Below are positions 33,842 through 43,330 of a stretch of 64,000 bases of DNA, piece by piece. The stretch covers positions 4,059,501 to 4,123,500 of the forward strand of contig NZ_CP025263.1 in the NCBI RefSeq assembly GCF_002843605.1, given 5' to 3'. Both the position numbers and the translations under genes were made by a program. The stretch comes from Pseudomonas sp. S09G 359 (GTDB taxonomy: Bacteria > Pseudomonadota > Gammaproteobacteria > Pseudomonadales > Pseudomonadaceae). The notes beneath the pieces are model-generated. The model did no database searches. It was not told the origin of the DNA and saw nothing but the letters and a program-made list of their open reading frames with translations. The first letter of the stretch is position 1. Each line of letters begins with the position of its first letter.

Positions 33842-36583
33842 TCACTCCGCTAACTGTTTAAAAAGAGCCTGCGCACCACTGGGCACACTCTCCTTCCGAC
33901 CTAGGTCTTCCACTTCAAAGTTGACGCAAGCATCACCCGTAAAAGAATAAAACTTCGCTTTATTCTCATGATCAAACTCGCCTTTTAGAACCGTCCCATC
34001 GTCCATGGTCGCGGTGCACTGAATGCCTGCGTAGTTCATTCCGGCGGGAGCGGAAAAGCTGATCCACCGCTCAGACTGCGGCAGCTCTACTTTCAACCCT
34101 CCCGGAACCAAGGTATGGACACTCATGGTGAGGCCGTCCTTGTCCGTCACGCCGTTGAATACGTCACCCTGGTCGGTGGTGATCCGATAGTGGGTGAACG
34201 GTAATGGCGCCTGGGCTGCATCTTTCAGCATATAGCCAGCGGCATATCCCGCCGGCAACTCAGGCGTGGGCGTATCTAGCCGGGTACTGCCGAACTTTTG
34301 CACATCAGTGGCTTTAAGGTAGATGTTGCCAGGCGCCCCGAGCTCTATGTCGCCGTCCTTCAAGCGGATGTAGGCACCGCCACAGTTAAGTACCAACTCT
34401 TGCGGGGCACTGATCTGAATACAGCCATCGACGCTTTCGATCTTGATGTCGGCCTTTGCTTGAACGTGGACGTCGCTGGCCAGAGCCTGCAGTTCGACCT
34501 TGCCGTGCGCCGCCTTGAGTTGCAGGTCGGCACTTTGCGCCAAGACGCTGACACCTCCCTCGGCGGTTGCGGTGATGTCGCGCCCGGCACCGATGTCTGC
34601 GTTATGGGCGGCCATGATGCCGACGCTTTCTGTGCCGGAAGACAGGCATATGGCTTTAGGGCTGAGTACGCCGATACCCGCCGGGGCATGCAGCAGTGCT
34701 CCCGGTTGCGCCAACCCCGTGAGGGCCTCAAGCAAATCCAGCTGGCTATCGAGATCGCCAGGCTTAACTTCGGCTTTACGCGCTGCCTGAGCCAGGGAGC
34801 GCGCCAGTGATAGCGCGCCTTGCAACTGCTGAATGGCGGCTTCCATATCGAGCTGCTCATTGCCAGCCTTAACCTGCTCATCGGCACTGATAAACACCCC
34901 CCTGCCCCCCCGAATCGCCCCCCAACCATCGGTACGCAGCTCAAAGCCCTCTCCACGTTTATTGCGCTCGGCATCCACCAGATGCCCCAGATTCAGCTGG
35001 CTCTTGCCGCTGTGTTCCGTACTGAGCTTGATATGCTCTTGCCCACGCGTGTCATCCATGCGCAGTTTGTTGTTCGCAGGCGTGCGCAACACGTTGCGTT
35101 TGTAGTTGCGCAAGGTCACGTGGTCGACGTGCTGGCTGTCATGCAGGGCATGGGCGATGTAGGGGCGGTCGGGGTCGCCTTGCTCGAAGGCAATGGCCAC
35201 CTCGGTGCCAGCTATCAGTGGTAGATGCAGGCCGTGGGTGTCACCTGCGTAAGGTCGAGCCAGGCGTAGCCAGACGCTTTCCTGGCCGGGTTTCCAGGTG
35301 TCGCGGTCGAAGAGGAAGTTGACTCGGTAGCGGCCTTCTATGTCGATTTCGGCGTAAGGGTCGTGAGCCTTCGGGCTGGTGACGCGAGCCGGGACGGTGC
35401 CGGCGATTTGTGGTTTTGGCTGCAGTTTTGGACGAAAGCACACGCTTTCTGAATAGGGCATCGCTTCGAAAGTCGCGATGAAACTGCTGTCGCGCGCCGC
35501 CGTGGTGGTCAGCCCGGTGATCACCGCGCCGGGTGTGAAAGCCTCGGGCGCAGCGCCAGACACGTTGAGCACCTGCCCCGGCGCCAAGATGGCACTGCTG
35601 CTGATACCGCTGAGTTGGGTCTGCCCGTTTAGGTAGCGCTCATGCCTAAGGCGCGCGTAGAAGTAACCGCTTTCGCTTAGCAGGCGTTCGTCTTGATCGA
35701 GGCGATCGCCCAGGGCGCTGTAGGGTTCGGCGTAGTGGTAGGCCTCGCCGTAGGTGGTGGTTGCGCCGCGAGTCTGGTCGATCTCGCCGCTCAGGTAGGC
35801 GCCGGCATCGCGATGTTGGTAGGCGCGAATATGCACGTGCTTTTCGACTACCGCGTGGCTCGATTGCAGTTGCCACACCCCGTCCTGGCCACTGCTGCCG
35901 AGCCCGGATTGCGGGCGAAAAGGCAGCTCGATGTCGAACTGGTAGAGGCGTTGATCGTCGCAGAATTCGACCACGTCGATACCCAGGCGGTCGTCGCTGG
36001 TGAAGCGGTACCAAATCCCTACGTCGGCCAGCAGGCGGTCGATAAAAGCCAGGTCGCTTTCGCCGTATTGCATCACCTGTTCGCGCCGGGGGTAGTCGCG
36101 TTTCAAGCTGAACAGGAAGTGCTGGCCGAGGAAGCCGTGGCGGCTGCGCAGGATGCTTTCGACGATTTCCGGCACCGATTGGTGCTGGTAGATGCGGTAC
36201 TGCTGACCGCGCTCCAGTAACGCCAAGCGCGGCCGCAACGTGACGGCATAACAGGCCTGGTCATTGGAGCCGGAGTCGCGCTTGAATCCGGTGATCACAC
36301 CATACAGGGTGCGCAGCGGCTTGATTTCCTCGGGGCTTGGCGCCAGAAACGAGCTTTGTTTTTGCAGGGCGGCGCGCAGGCTGAAACTGGCGTCCTGGCC
36401 AAGCAAGGTGTCGGCGGCCAGGTCACGCTCGGTGCTGGTGAACTCTATGGTGTAGGTGTAGGGCTTGCTTAGGTTTTCTTGGCCTTTGAAGGCCAGGACA
36501 TCAAGCCGGGCCTGGACCTGGTAGACACTCAGGGTATGTCGGCTGTGATCAAAAAAAACGCTGGGCAGTACGCTGGAAGCCAT
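33842..36583 (-). CDS. vgrG: VgrG (TssI) type VI secretion spike protein with C-terminal extension
   Basis: 913 residues. N-terminal gp27-like part (YQVQARLDVLAFKGQENLSK; RDYPRREQVMQYGESDLAFI), gp5-like OB part (YRVNFLFDRDTWKPGQESVW; RLARPYAGDTHGLHLPLIAG; VAIAFEQGDPDRPYIAHALH), the DUF2345 needle (GWGAIRGGRGVFISADEQVK) and LQALASDVHVQAKADIKIES near residue 700. After the needle a ~140-residue extension (from about residue 775, starting LPAGYAAGYMLKDAAQAPLP) looks like a transthyretin-like adaptor (VFNGVTDKDGLTMSV). ATG 36583 follows AGGAG; the longer frame to 36604 is rejected. First gene of the island; delivers the effectors encoded downstream. Confidence 0.95.
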   Translation of the reverse strand: MASSVLPSVFFDHSRHTLSVYQVQARLDVLAFKGQENLSKPYTYTIEFTSTERDLAADTLLGQDASFSLRAALQKQSSFLAPSPEEIKPLRTLYGVITGFKRDSGSNDQACYAVTLRPRLALLERGQQYRIYQHQSVPEIVESILRSRHGFLGQHFLFSLKRDYPRREQVMQYGESDLAFIDRLLADVGIWYRFTSDDRLGIDVVEFCDDQRLYQFDIELPFRPQSGLGSSGQDGVWQLQSSHAVVEKHVHIRAYQHRDAGAYLSGEIDQTRGATTTYGEAYHYAEPYSALGDRLDQDERLLSESGYFYARLRHERYLNGQTQLSGISSSAILAPGQVLNVSGAAPEAFTPGAVITGLTTTAARDSSFIATFEAMPYSESVCFRPKLQPKPQIAGTVPARVTSPKAHDPYAEIDIEGRYRVNFLFDRDTWKPGQESVWLRLARPYAGDTHGLHLPLIAGTEVAIAFEQGDPDRPYIAHALHDSQHVDHVTLRNYKRNVLRTPANNKLRMDDTRGQEHIKLSTEHSGKSQLNLGHLVDAERNKRGEGFELRTDGWGAIRGGRGVFISADEQVKAGNEQLDMEAAIQQLQGALSLARSLAQAARKAEVKPGDLDSQLDLLEALTGLAQPGALLHAPAGIGVLSPKAICLSSGTESVGIMAAHNADIGAGRDITATAEGGVSVLAQSADLQLKAAHGKVELQALASDVHVQAKADIKIESVDGCIQISAPQELVLNCGGAYIRLKDGDIELGAPGNIYLKATDVQKFGSTRLDTPTPELPAGYAAGYMLKDAAQAPLPFTHYRITTDQGDVFNGVTDKDGLTMSVHTLVPGGLKVELPQSERWISFSAPAGMNYAGIQCTATMDDGTVLKGEFDHENKAKFYSFTGDACVNFEVEDLGRKESVPSGAQALFKQLAE

Positions 36584-36687
36584 TCCCTTTACTCCTGGAC
36601 GCAAGAGTCCAGAGAGTAAAGATTTGTTATCGGTGATTAATGTAGGAAGAGTCGACTTTACAAGACAGGCACTTCCTGATCAAGTTT

Positions 36688-37872
36688 TCAGCCAGGCACC
36701 ACACCCGTTCCAAACTTGCGAATCGCCAGGCAATACCCGATCAACGCGACCGCCGCGAGCAAGCCGCCCGCCGCGCCGATCCAGGCGAAGCCGAAGTGGC
36801 TGCCGACCCAGCTGCCCATCAGGGCGCCGCCGCCGATGCCGATGTTGTAGATGCCGGAGAACATGGCCATGGCCACGTCGGTGGCGTCCGGGGCCAGCAC
36901 CAGCACCTTGGATTGCATGGCCAGGCCGAAGCCCATGATCGCCATGCCCCAGAACACGCTCAAGATCACCAGGTAGGACTCAGCGCCACTCAACGGCAGC
37001 ATCAGCGCCAGGCACGCGGCCAGGATGAACACCGCGCCGACCACAAACAGGTGCGGATTGAAACGGTGCACCAGGCTGAACAGCAGCGAGCCGATGATGC
37101 CTGCGCCGCCGAACACCAGCAGGATCAGGGTCACCGCGCTGCCGCTCATGCCGGCGACGCCTTCGACGAAGGGTTCGATGTAGCTGTAGGCGGTGAATTG
37201 CGCGGTCACCGTGAGCGCGGTGAGCACATACAGCGCCACCAGCGCCGGACGCTTGAACAGCAGCGGCAGGCTGCGCAACGAGCCGGAGTTCTGGCTTGGC
37301 AGCAGCGGCAAGGTACGCCCCAGCCAGAACACCAGGGCCGCCGCGAAGGCGCCAATCACCAGGAACGTGGTGCGCCAGCCCATGGCTTCGCCGAGCAGGC
37401 GGCCAAGGGGGATGCCCAAGACCATCGCCAGGGAAGTGCCGGTGGCCAGCAGGCCGAGGGCTTGCACCTGCTTGCCTTCCGGCGCCAGGCGCACTGCCAG
37501 GGAGGCGGTGATCGACCAGAACAGCGCATGGGAGAGCGCAATGCCGACGCGACTGAGCATCAGGATGCCGAAGCTGGTGGCGATGCTGGACAGGACATGG
37601 CTGGCGATAAACAGCCCGAACAGCACGATCAGCAACTTGCGCCGCTCGACGTTACGGGTCAGCAGCATCACCGGCAGCGAGGTCAGCGATACGATCCACG
37701 CATAAATGGTGAGCATCAGGCCGACACTGGCGATGGGCATGTCGAAGCTGGCACCGATGGCGCTGAGCAGCCCGACCGGCACAAATTCGGTGGTGTTGAA
37801 CACAAAGGCGGCCAACGCGAGGGCGATGACCGGTTGCCAGTTGGCTTGGGGCGTTGCGGCTGAAATGCTCAT
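36688..37872 (-). CDS. sotB: MFS sugar efflux transporter SotB
   Basis: 394 residues, twelve membrane segments. Matches the SotB/YdhP group closely: [95 protein letters not shown] and [20 protein letters not shown]. SotB-type pumps export arabinose, IPTG-like sugars and some drugs. Separate from the upstream vgrG gene by about 100 bases; likely its own unit. Confidence 0.9.
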   Translation of the reverse strand: MSISAATPQANWQPVIALALAAFVFNTTEFVPVGLLSAIGASFDMPIASVGLMLTIYAWIVSLTSLPVMLLTRNVERRKLLIVLFGLFIASHVLSSIATSFGILMLSRVGIALSHALFWSITASLAVRLAPEGKQVQALGLLATGTSLAMVLGIPLGRLLGEAMGWRTTFLVIGAFAAALVFWLGRTLPLLPSQNSGSLRSLPLLFKRPALVALYVLTALTVTAQFTAYSYIEPFVEGVAGMSGSAVTLILLVFGGAGIIGSLLFSLVHRFNPHLFVVGAVFILAACLALMLPLSGAESYLVILSVFWGMAIMGFGLAMQSKVLVLAPDATDVAMAMFSGIYNIGIGGGALMGSWVGSHFGFAWIGAAGGLLAAVALIGYCLAIRKFGTGVVPG

Positions 37873-38020
37873 TTAAGGGCGCGGTACTCTGACGGTGATC
37901 AAACGGCCGCCAAGGACAAGCGCCGCTGCCCTGCATTCTATAGGTTTCTCGCCGAGCTGTTGACGCTGATCCTACACAACGCCTGCGCGTATTTGTCGCA
38001 CACCCTGAGCGAACGATGGA

Positions 38021-39019
38021 TTACGGATCTACCTGCCCCATCAACTCTGGAATGCTTTCCGGGCGTTTTGCATAGCGTTGCGCCAGCGCAGCACAGACCA
38101 TCAGCTGGATCTGGTGAAACAGCATCAACGGCAGGATCAGCACCCCCATGGTCGCCCCCGCGAACAACACCTGAGCCATTGGCACGCCGGTGGCCAGGCT
38201 TTTCTTCGAGCCGCAGAACAAGATGGTGATGCGGTCTTCCTGGTTAAAACCGAACGCCTTGCCCAGTACGGTGGACGCCACCAGCACCAGGGCCAGCAAC
38301 ACGCAGCAGGCGACGACCAGACCGCCCAATTCCCACAGCGGGATCTGATGCCAGATGCCTTCGTTGACCGCTTCGCTGAAGGCGCCGTACACCACCAGCA
38401 AAATCGAGCCCTGGTCGACAAATTTCAGCCAGGATTTGTTGCGCCCAACCCACTCGCCGATCCAGCGACGGGCGATTTGCCCAGCGATAAACGGCAGCAG
38501 CAGTTGCACGCTGATTTTCAGGATCGCATCAACGGTGGAGCCGCCTTCACCGTGCACATTGAGCAGCAGGGTCACCAGCAACGGCGTGAGGAAGATCCCG
38601 AACAGGCTGGACGCCGCCGCGCTGCAAATGGCCGCCGGAATGTTGCCGCGCGCCAGCGACGTGAAGGCAATCGCCGACTGCACCGTAGCCGGCAACGCGC
38701 AGAGGTAGAGCATGCCCATGTACAGGTCTTTGCCGATCAACGGCGACAGCACCGGCTTGAGCGCCAGGCCCAGCAGCGGAAACAGCACAAAGGTCAGGCT
38801 GAACACCAGCAGGTGCAGGCGCCAGTGGCCCGCCCCGGCGACGATGGCCTGGCGCGACAGCTTGGCGCCGTGCAGGAAAAACAGCAGCGCGATGGCCAGG
38901 TTGGTCACCCAGCCAAACGCCACGGCGGTCTGGCCGCTGGCGGGCAGCAGGGAGGCGAGGATCACCGTGGCAATCAGGGTGAGGGTGAAGTTGTCGGGCA
39001 GAAAACGCGGGCGGGTCAT
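38021..39019 (-). CDS. Bile acid:sodium symporter family protein (YfeH-like)
   Basis: 332 residues, about ten hydrophobic segments. Matches the SBF-like/YfeH family: NLAIALLFFLHGAKLSRQAI, LYLCALPATVQSAIAFTSLA, RGNIPAAICSAAASSLFGIF and ILFCGSKKSLATGVPMAQVL. Substrate unknown. ATG at 39019 is preferred to an in-frame TTG two codons upstream. Divergent from an AraC-type regulator gene 85 bases away, which likely controls it. Confidence 0.9.
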   Translation of the reverse strand: MTRPRFLPDNFTLTLIATVILASLLPASGQTAVAFGWVTNLAIALLFFLHGAKLSRQAIVAGAGHWRLHLLVFSLTFVLFPLLGLALKPVLSPLIGKDLYMGMLYLCALPATVQSAIAFTSLARGNIPAAICSAAASSLFGIFLTPLLVTLLLNVHGEGGSTVDAILKISVQLLLPFIAGQIARRWIGEWVGRNKSWLKFVDQGSILLVVYGAFSEAVNEGIWHQIPLWELGGLVVACCVLLALVLVASTVLGKAFGFNQEDRITILFCGSKKSLATGVPMAQVLFAGATMGVLILPLMLFHQIQLMVCAALAQRYAKRPESIPELMGQVDP

Positions 39020-39104
39020 AAGCAAATCTTCCAGGGGTTGCCAAGAGCATCGTCGCGACTCTAACGTAACGGCTTATTACCGACTAACGCCAATGAGCCA
39101 TTAA

Positions 39105-39893
39105 ATGCCGCCTAAAGGACATGACAAGACCGTCCGCCGCAGTGTGCCCGGGCTTTCCAGCTTGCCACGCCCGGTGTATGGGCGCACCGAATCACTGCCC
39201 AACCGCGCGCTGACCCGCCGGCACAGCCACCCGTGGGTGCAATTGTCCTACGCGATTTCCGGGGTGCTGGAGATCCAGACCAGCGTCGGCCGCTTCGTCG
39301 CACCGCCCCAGCGCGCGGTGTGGATTCCGGCAGGCATGCCGCACCGGGTGTACAGCTCGCCCCACACCGAGATGCGTAGCCTGTACCTCGATTGCAGTGT
39401 GACCGCCTGGGCGGCCGAGCACTGCCATGTGCTGGAGGTGAGCAATTTGTTGCGCGAGTTGATCCGCAGTTTCAGCGAGCTGCCGGTGGAATACGCCGAG
39501 GATGGGCCGGACGGCAGGCTGGCCCAAGTGGTGCTGGACCAATTGGCGGCGGCGCCGCAGGTGGATCTGATGCTGCCCCTGCCCCACGACCCGCGCTTGC
39601 GCCAGATCTACCGCAGCCTGAACCTGCACCCGGAGCAGCAGACCACTCTGGGGCAGTGGAGCCACAAGCTCGGCGTCAGCGAAAAGACCCTCAGCCGCTT
39701 ATTCCTCAGCGACACCGGGCTGACCTTCCGCGCCTGGCGCCAGCGCCTGCGCCTGCTCACCGCGCTGCCCGCCCTGGAGCAAGGCGAGCGGGTCACGGAT
39801 GTGGCGTTGGGGTGCGGGTATGAATCGACGTCGGCGTTTATCAATGCGTTTCGTCAGCAGTTTGATGCGACGCCGGGTGAGTTCTTTCGCTGA
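39105..39893 (+). CDS. AraC-family transcriptional regulator with cupin sensor
   Basis: 262 residues. N-terminal cupin (RRHSHPWVQLSYAISGVLEI; AVWIPAGMPHRVYSSPHTEM) and C-terminal AraC DNA-binding domain (TLGQWSHKLGVSEKTLSRLF; ERVTDVALGCGYESTSAFIN; QFDATPGEFF). The layout resembles NimR/YeaM-type regulators, which control divergent exporter genes. It is divergent to the symporter-family gene 38021-39019. Confidence 0.9.
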   Translation: MPPKGHDKTVRRSVPGLSSLPRPVYGRTESLPNRALTRRHSHPWVQLSYAISGVLEIQTSVGRFVAPPQRAVWIPAGMPHRVYSSPHTEMRSLYLDCSVTAWAAEHCHVLEVSNLLRELIRSFSELPVEYAEDGPDGRLAQVVLDQLAAAPQVDLMLPLPHDPRLRQIYRSLNLHPEQQTTLGQWSHKLGVSEKTLSRLFLSDTGLTFRAWRQRLRLLTALPALEQGERVTDVALGCGYESTSAFINAFRQQFDATPGEFFR

Positions 39894-39914
39894 CCTCACA
39901 GCCCATGAAGATCC

Positions 39915-40023
39915 AATGTGGGAGGGGCGGTTCGACGATTCGACTTGCCCCCCGATAGCAGTGTGCCAGTCAACACATTTGTATCTGACCCACCGCTATC
40001 GGGGGCAAGCCCCCTCCCACATT
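39915..40023. repeat. REPIN-like inverted pair of REP sequences (variant left arm)
   Basis: Right arm canonical (CTATCGGGGGCAAGCCCCCT, CCCACATTT). Left arm GTGGGAGGGGCGG carries an inserted TTCGACGATTCGA, itself a small palindrome (TCGA-CGAT-TCGA), before CTTGCCCCCC. Same variant as 8444-8553. Lies between convergent genes. Confidence 0.88.
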
Positions 40024-40039
40024 TCAACTGTGTGTTTCT

Positions 40040-41275
40040 TTAGAGTTGGGCCTTGGCCAAGATCGCCTGGAGCAGCACATCCGCCCCCGCCGTCGACCAT
40101 TCGGGAGAAATTTCTTCCGCCTCGTTATGGCTGAGCCCATCCACACACGGCACAAAGATCATCGCGGTCGGCGCCACCTGGTTCAGGTAGCAGGCGTCAT
40201 GCCCGGCACCGGAAATCATCGACCGGTGGCTGTAGCCCAATGCCTCGGCCGCTGCGCGCACCACGTCCACGCAGTCAGCGTCGAAGGCAATCGGCGCGTA
40301 CTGGAAGATCTGCTTCACGCTGTGCTGTAGGCCGATGCCCGCGGCGATGCGGGCCACGGCGTCGCGCAACTGCTGGTCCTGGCGCGCCAGCACCGCTTCG
40401 TCCGGGTGGCGGAACTCGACGCTGAAAAACACCCGCCCCGGCACCACATTGCGCGAGTTGGGGAAGATATTCGCCATGCCTACCGTCGCCCGGCCTTCGG
40501 CGCCCTGCTCCAGGCCCAGCCCGTTCACAGCCTCGACCACCCGCGCAAAACCCAGCAGTGCATCCAGGCGATGGTCCATCGGCGTGGTGCCGGCGTGGGC
40601 GCTGCGGCCGCTCAATTCCACTTCGTACCAACGCTGGCCCTGAGCGCCGGTGACCACGCCGATGGTGATGCCTTGGGCCTCCAGGATCGGGCCTTGCTCG
40701 ATATGCAACTCAAAGGCCGCATGCACAGCCTGGCCGCCCACCGGTTCGCGGCCGGCATAGCCGATCTGCTGCAACGCCTGGCCGATGGTCACGCCGGTTT
40801 TGTCCGCGCGGGACAGGCCGTACTCCAGGTCGAACACACCGGCATAGACGCCGGAAGCAATCATCGCCGGGGCAAAACGCGAGCCTTCTTCGTTGGTCCA
40901 GTTGACCACTTCGATGGGCCGCTCGGTTTCGATGCCCAGGTCGTTGAGGGTGCGCAGCACTTCGACACCGGCGAGCACACCATAGATGCCGTCGTACTTG
41001 CCGCCGAAGGGTTGCGAGTCGCCATGGGAGCCGGTGAGTACCGGGGCCAGGTGGTCCTGGCGACCGGCGCGGCGCGCGAAGATATTGCCCATGGCGTCAA
41101 CCCGGATGCTGCAACCGGCCGCCTCGCACCACTGCACAAACAGGTCGCGACCGCGGCGGTCTTCGTCGGTGAGCGCCAGGCGCGACACGCCGCCCTTTTC
41201 GGTGGCGCCGATCTGCGCCATTTCCATCAGCGAGTCCCACAGCCGCGCGCCGTTGACCCGTGCCAGGTTACTCAT
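40040..41275 (-). CDS. Zn-dependent amidohydrolase, N-carbamoyl-L-amino acid hydrolase/AtcC type
   Basis: 411 residues of the M20 peptidase-like allantoate amidohydrolase/carbamoylase family: VLTGSHGDSQPFGGKYDG (metal-binding His and Asp), VVNWTNEEGSRFAPAMIASG (catalytic Glu pair), ELHIEQGPILE, SGRSAHAGTTPMDHRLDALL and SGAGHDACYLNQ. The first metal motif has HGD where most relatives have HLD. ATG 41275 overlaps the preceding gene by eight bases. The gene pair ATC hydrolase plus N-carbamoyl-L-cysteine amidohydrolase (AtcB/AtcC) is known from Pseudomonas strains converting 2-aminothiazoline-4-carboxylate to cysteine; the pairing here supports a similar two-step ring opening and decarbamoylation. 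Confidence 0.88.
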   Translation of the reverse strand: MSNLARVNGARLWDSLMEMAQIGATEKGGVSRLALTDEDRRGRDLFVQWCEAAGCSIRVDAMGNIFARRAGRQDHLAPVLTGSHGDSQPFGGKYDGIYGVLAGVEVLRTLNDLGIETERPIEVVNWTNEEGSRFAPAMIASGVYAGVFDLEYGLSRADKTGVTIGQALQQIGYAGREPVGGQAVHAAFELHIEQGPILEAQGITIGVVTGAQGQRWYEVELSGRSAHAGTTPMDHRLDALLGFARVVEAVNGLGLEQGAEGRATVGMANIFPNSRNVVPGRVFFSVEFRHPDEAVLARQDQQLRDAVARIAAGIGLQHSVKQIFQYAPIAFDADCVDVVRAAAEALGYSHRSMISGAGHDACYLNQVAPTAMIFVPCVDGLSHNEAEEISPEWSTAGADVLLQAILAKAQL

Positions 41276-41750
41276 GGGGTTTGGCCCGATAGCGGAAATC
41301 ACAGCGGTGGTCGCCGCCCATGATGGTCTGGGTGCGGGTCAGTTCGATATCCGGGTTGTAGCCGACGATAAACAGCTCATCGCGCGCGCAGGAGAGTAAG
41401 TGGCCAATCTCGCCCAGGCCCATCTCGTGGTACATCTCGGCGTAGCGGCAGCGCTTGACGTCGTAGTCGTAGTGCTCGGCATCGCTGGCGATGACCTCGA
41501 CCTTGAGCGCGTCGTCCTGTTCCCACAGCACTTGCAGTTCGACAAAACTCTTGAGGTCGGCGCCCTGTTCTTCCAGCGCGGCAAAATGCTTGCCGGCCTG
41601 GATCGCCGCATTGCCCACGGCTTCGCCGATCACGGCAGCGGCAAAGTCCTTGCCCTGTTCGCGCTTCAAGATCTCGTAGATCGGTTTGATGATTTCGGCT
41701 TCGATACGCCGCCGGGCAAGAATGCCCAGTTCACCTTCCAGTTTGCTCAT
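41268..41750 (-). CDS. L-2-amino-thiazoline-4-carboxylic acid (ATC) hydrolase-like protein, AtcB type
   Basis: 160 residues. The C-terminal half has the ATC-hydrolase family pattern: YAEMYHEMGLGEIGHLLSCA, RDELFIVGYNPDIELTRTQT and MGGDHRCDFRYR. N-terminal half helical (ARRRIEAEIIKPIYEILKRE; AAVIGEAVGNAAIQAGKHFA). The family opens the thiazoline ring to N-carbamoyl-cysteine; relatives may act on other small cyclic amino-acid derivatives. Overlaps the amidohydrolase gene by eight bases, so the two act together. Separated from the importer genes upstream by a repeat-filled gap. Confidence 0.85.
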   Translation of the reverse strand: MSKLEGELGILARRRIEAEIIKPIYEILKREQGKDFAAAVIGEAVGNAAIQAGKHFAALEEQGADLKSFVELQVLWEQDDALKVEVIASDAEHYDYDVKRCRYAEMYHEMGLGEIGHLLSCARDELFIVGYNPDIELTRTQTIMGGDHRCDFRYRAKPHE

Positions 41751-41806
41751 TGTGTGCCTCCATCAGCTCCACAGAACCTATAAAAACATCTCACTGGCCA
41801 GCCCAC

Positions 41807-41928
41807 TTGTTATGGCAGCGGGCTTGTTGTTACAACCAGGCTTGCTATGGCAGCAGGCTGTTGTGGCAACCAGGCTTGCTATGGCAAGCAGGCTGTTGTG
41901 GCAACCAGGCTTGCTATGGCAGCAGGCT
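41807..41928. repeat. Tandem array of ~34-base units beside the long inverted repeat
   Basis: Three near-identical units of 34-35 bases (each containing CAACCAGGCTTGCTATGGCA) occupy 41826-41859, 41860-41894 and 41895-41928, preceded by a partial unit from 41807. The last unit runs straight into the arm of the inverted repeat at 41931. Unit ends resemble the repeat's outer edge (GCTTTTGTGGC). No open frame of interest. Confidence 0.85.
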
Positions 41929-41930
41929 TT

Positions 41931-42062
41931 TGTGGCGAGCGGGCTTGCCCGCGTTGGGCTGCGAAGCGGCCCCAACACAGGCACCGCATTCATCCAGGCA
42001 AAACCGGGTGTCAGGTTTTAGGGCCGCTTCGCAGCCCAACGCGGGCAAGCCCGCTCGCCACA
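41931..42062. repeat. Long intergenic inverted repeat, copy 2
   Basis: Arms TGTGGCGAGCGGGCTTGCCC, GCGTTGGGCTGCGAAGCGGCCCC and the reverse complement flank a ~45-base centre. Together with the tandem array at 41807-41928 it explains nearly all of the 369-base gap 41751-42119 between the ATC-hydrolase gene and the binding-protein gene. Confidence 0.88.
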
Positions 42063-42119
42063 ACAGCCAGCTCGCCACGACGGCCCACTCATCAGAACAG
42101 GCCCGTTCACCCTACAAGC

Positions 42120-43259
42120 TCACTTACCACCCGCCACGCTCACCGGCTGCCATTGATTGGCCTTGACCTGGTAAACGGTGAACGACGGTTTCTTCAAGTT
42201 ACCCTCGGCATCAAACGCAATGGTCCCGGTCACGCCTGGGTAACTAATGGCGCGCAGCACCGGCAGGTACTTTTGCGGGTCTACGGAGTCGGCCTTTTCG
42301 ATGGCCGCCACCAGCACGCCGACGCCGTCATAGGCAAACGGCGCATGCAGTTCGATATTGGTCTTGTAACGTTCTTTATAGGCCTGTTCGAACGCCTTGC
42401 CACCCGGCATCTGCGCAACCGCCAGCCCCGGCTCCAGGGCGATCACGCCCTCGCCTTCGTTCTGCGCCAGTTGCAGGAAGGTCTGGCTGACAAATCCACC
42501 AGCGCCCATCAACGGCGCCTTGATCCCCAACTGCTTGATGCGCCGTGCCAGCGGCGCGGCCTGGGCATCCACACCGCCGAAGAAGATCAGGTCGGGGTTC
42601 TGGCCACGGATATTGGTGAGTACCGCGCTGAAGTCGATGGTCTTGTCGTCCACGTATTCGCGGGCAACCACTTTGGCGCCCCCGGCTTCGATGGATTTGA
42701 CGAACTGGTCCGCCAGGCCCTGGCCGAACGCGGTGCGGTCATCGATCACGGCGATGCGCTGGGCTTTCAAGGCGTTCAACGCATAAGCGCCGGCCACCTG
42801 GCCGCCATCGTCGTCATGGCCCATGATGCGGAAACTGGTGTCGAACCCCTGCTGGGTGTAGGCATGCCCGGTGGCCACCGGCGCCACCTGGGCAATACCG
42901 GCGTCATGGTAGACCCGCGCCGCCGGAATGCTGGTGCCGGTATTCCAGTGGCCGACCACGCCGACCACGCCTTCATCCACCAAACGCTGGGCGACGGTGA
43001 CGGCGGTGCGTGGGTCGGACTGGTCGTCTTCGGAAACCAGCTTGAAGGTCACGGTTTCACCGTTGATTTTCGGGTGCTTGGCGTTGGCCTGGTCGATGGC
43101 CAGTTGCGCGCCGTTTTCCAGGTCCTTGCCGATACGTGCCGAGGGGCCGGTCAGCGGGCCGGCGAGGCCAATCAGCACGGTCTGGTCGGCCTGGGCCACG
43201 GCGCTCGCCAGGCTGCTGAGGGCCAGGCCGATCAATGCGGTTGTCTTCAAAGTCTTCAT
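42120..43259 (-). CDS. Branched-chain-amino-acid-type (LivK-like) periplasmic binding protein
   Basis: 379 residues. Signal peptide MKTLKTTALIGLALSSLASA, cleavage near AQADQ. Mature LivJ/K fold: VLIGLAGPLTGPSARIGKDL, GVVGHWNTGTSIPAARVYHD, FRIMGHDDDGGQVAGAY and IAVIDDRTAFGQGLADQFV. In an operon with the four other HAAT transporter genes and with ATC-hydrolase/carbamoylase genes, so the ligand is probably a cyclic or carbamoylated amino-acid derivative rather than leucine. Confidence 0.92.
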   Translation of the reverse strand: MKTLKTTALIGLALSSLASAVAQADQTVLIGLAGPLTGPSARIGKDLENGAQLAIDQANAKHPKINGETVTFKLVSEDDQSDPRTAVTVAQRLVDEGVVGVVGHWNTGTSIPAARVYHDAGIAQVAPVATGHAYTQQGFDTSFRIMGHDDDGGQVAGAYALNALKAQRIAVIDDRTAFGQGLADQFVKSIEAGGAKVVAREYVDDKTIDFSAVLTNIRGQNPDLIFFGGVDAQAAPLARRIKQLGIKAPLMGAGGFVSQTFLQLAQNEGEGVIALEPGLAVAQMPGGKAFEQAYKERYKTNIELHAPFAYDGVGVLVAAIEKADSVDPQKYLPVLRAISYPGVTGTIAFDAEGNLKKPSFTVYQVKANQWQPVSVAGGK

Positions 43260-43330
43260 CAGTGTTTCCTGCTAATTGTCGGGCGGGTCGGAACACGCCG
43301 GGCGTCCGGTAGCGTCATGGGTACAGTTAT

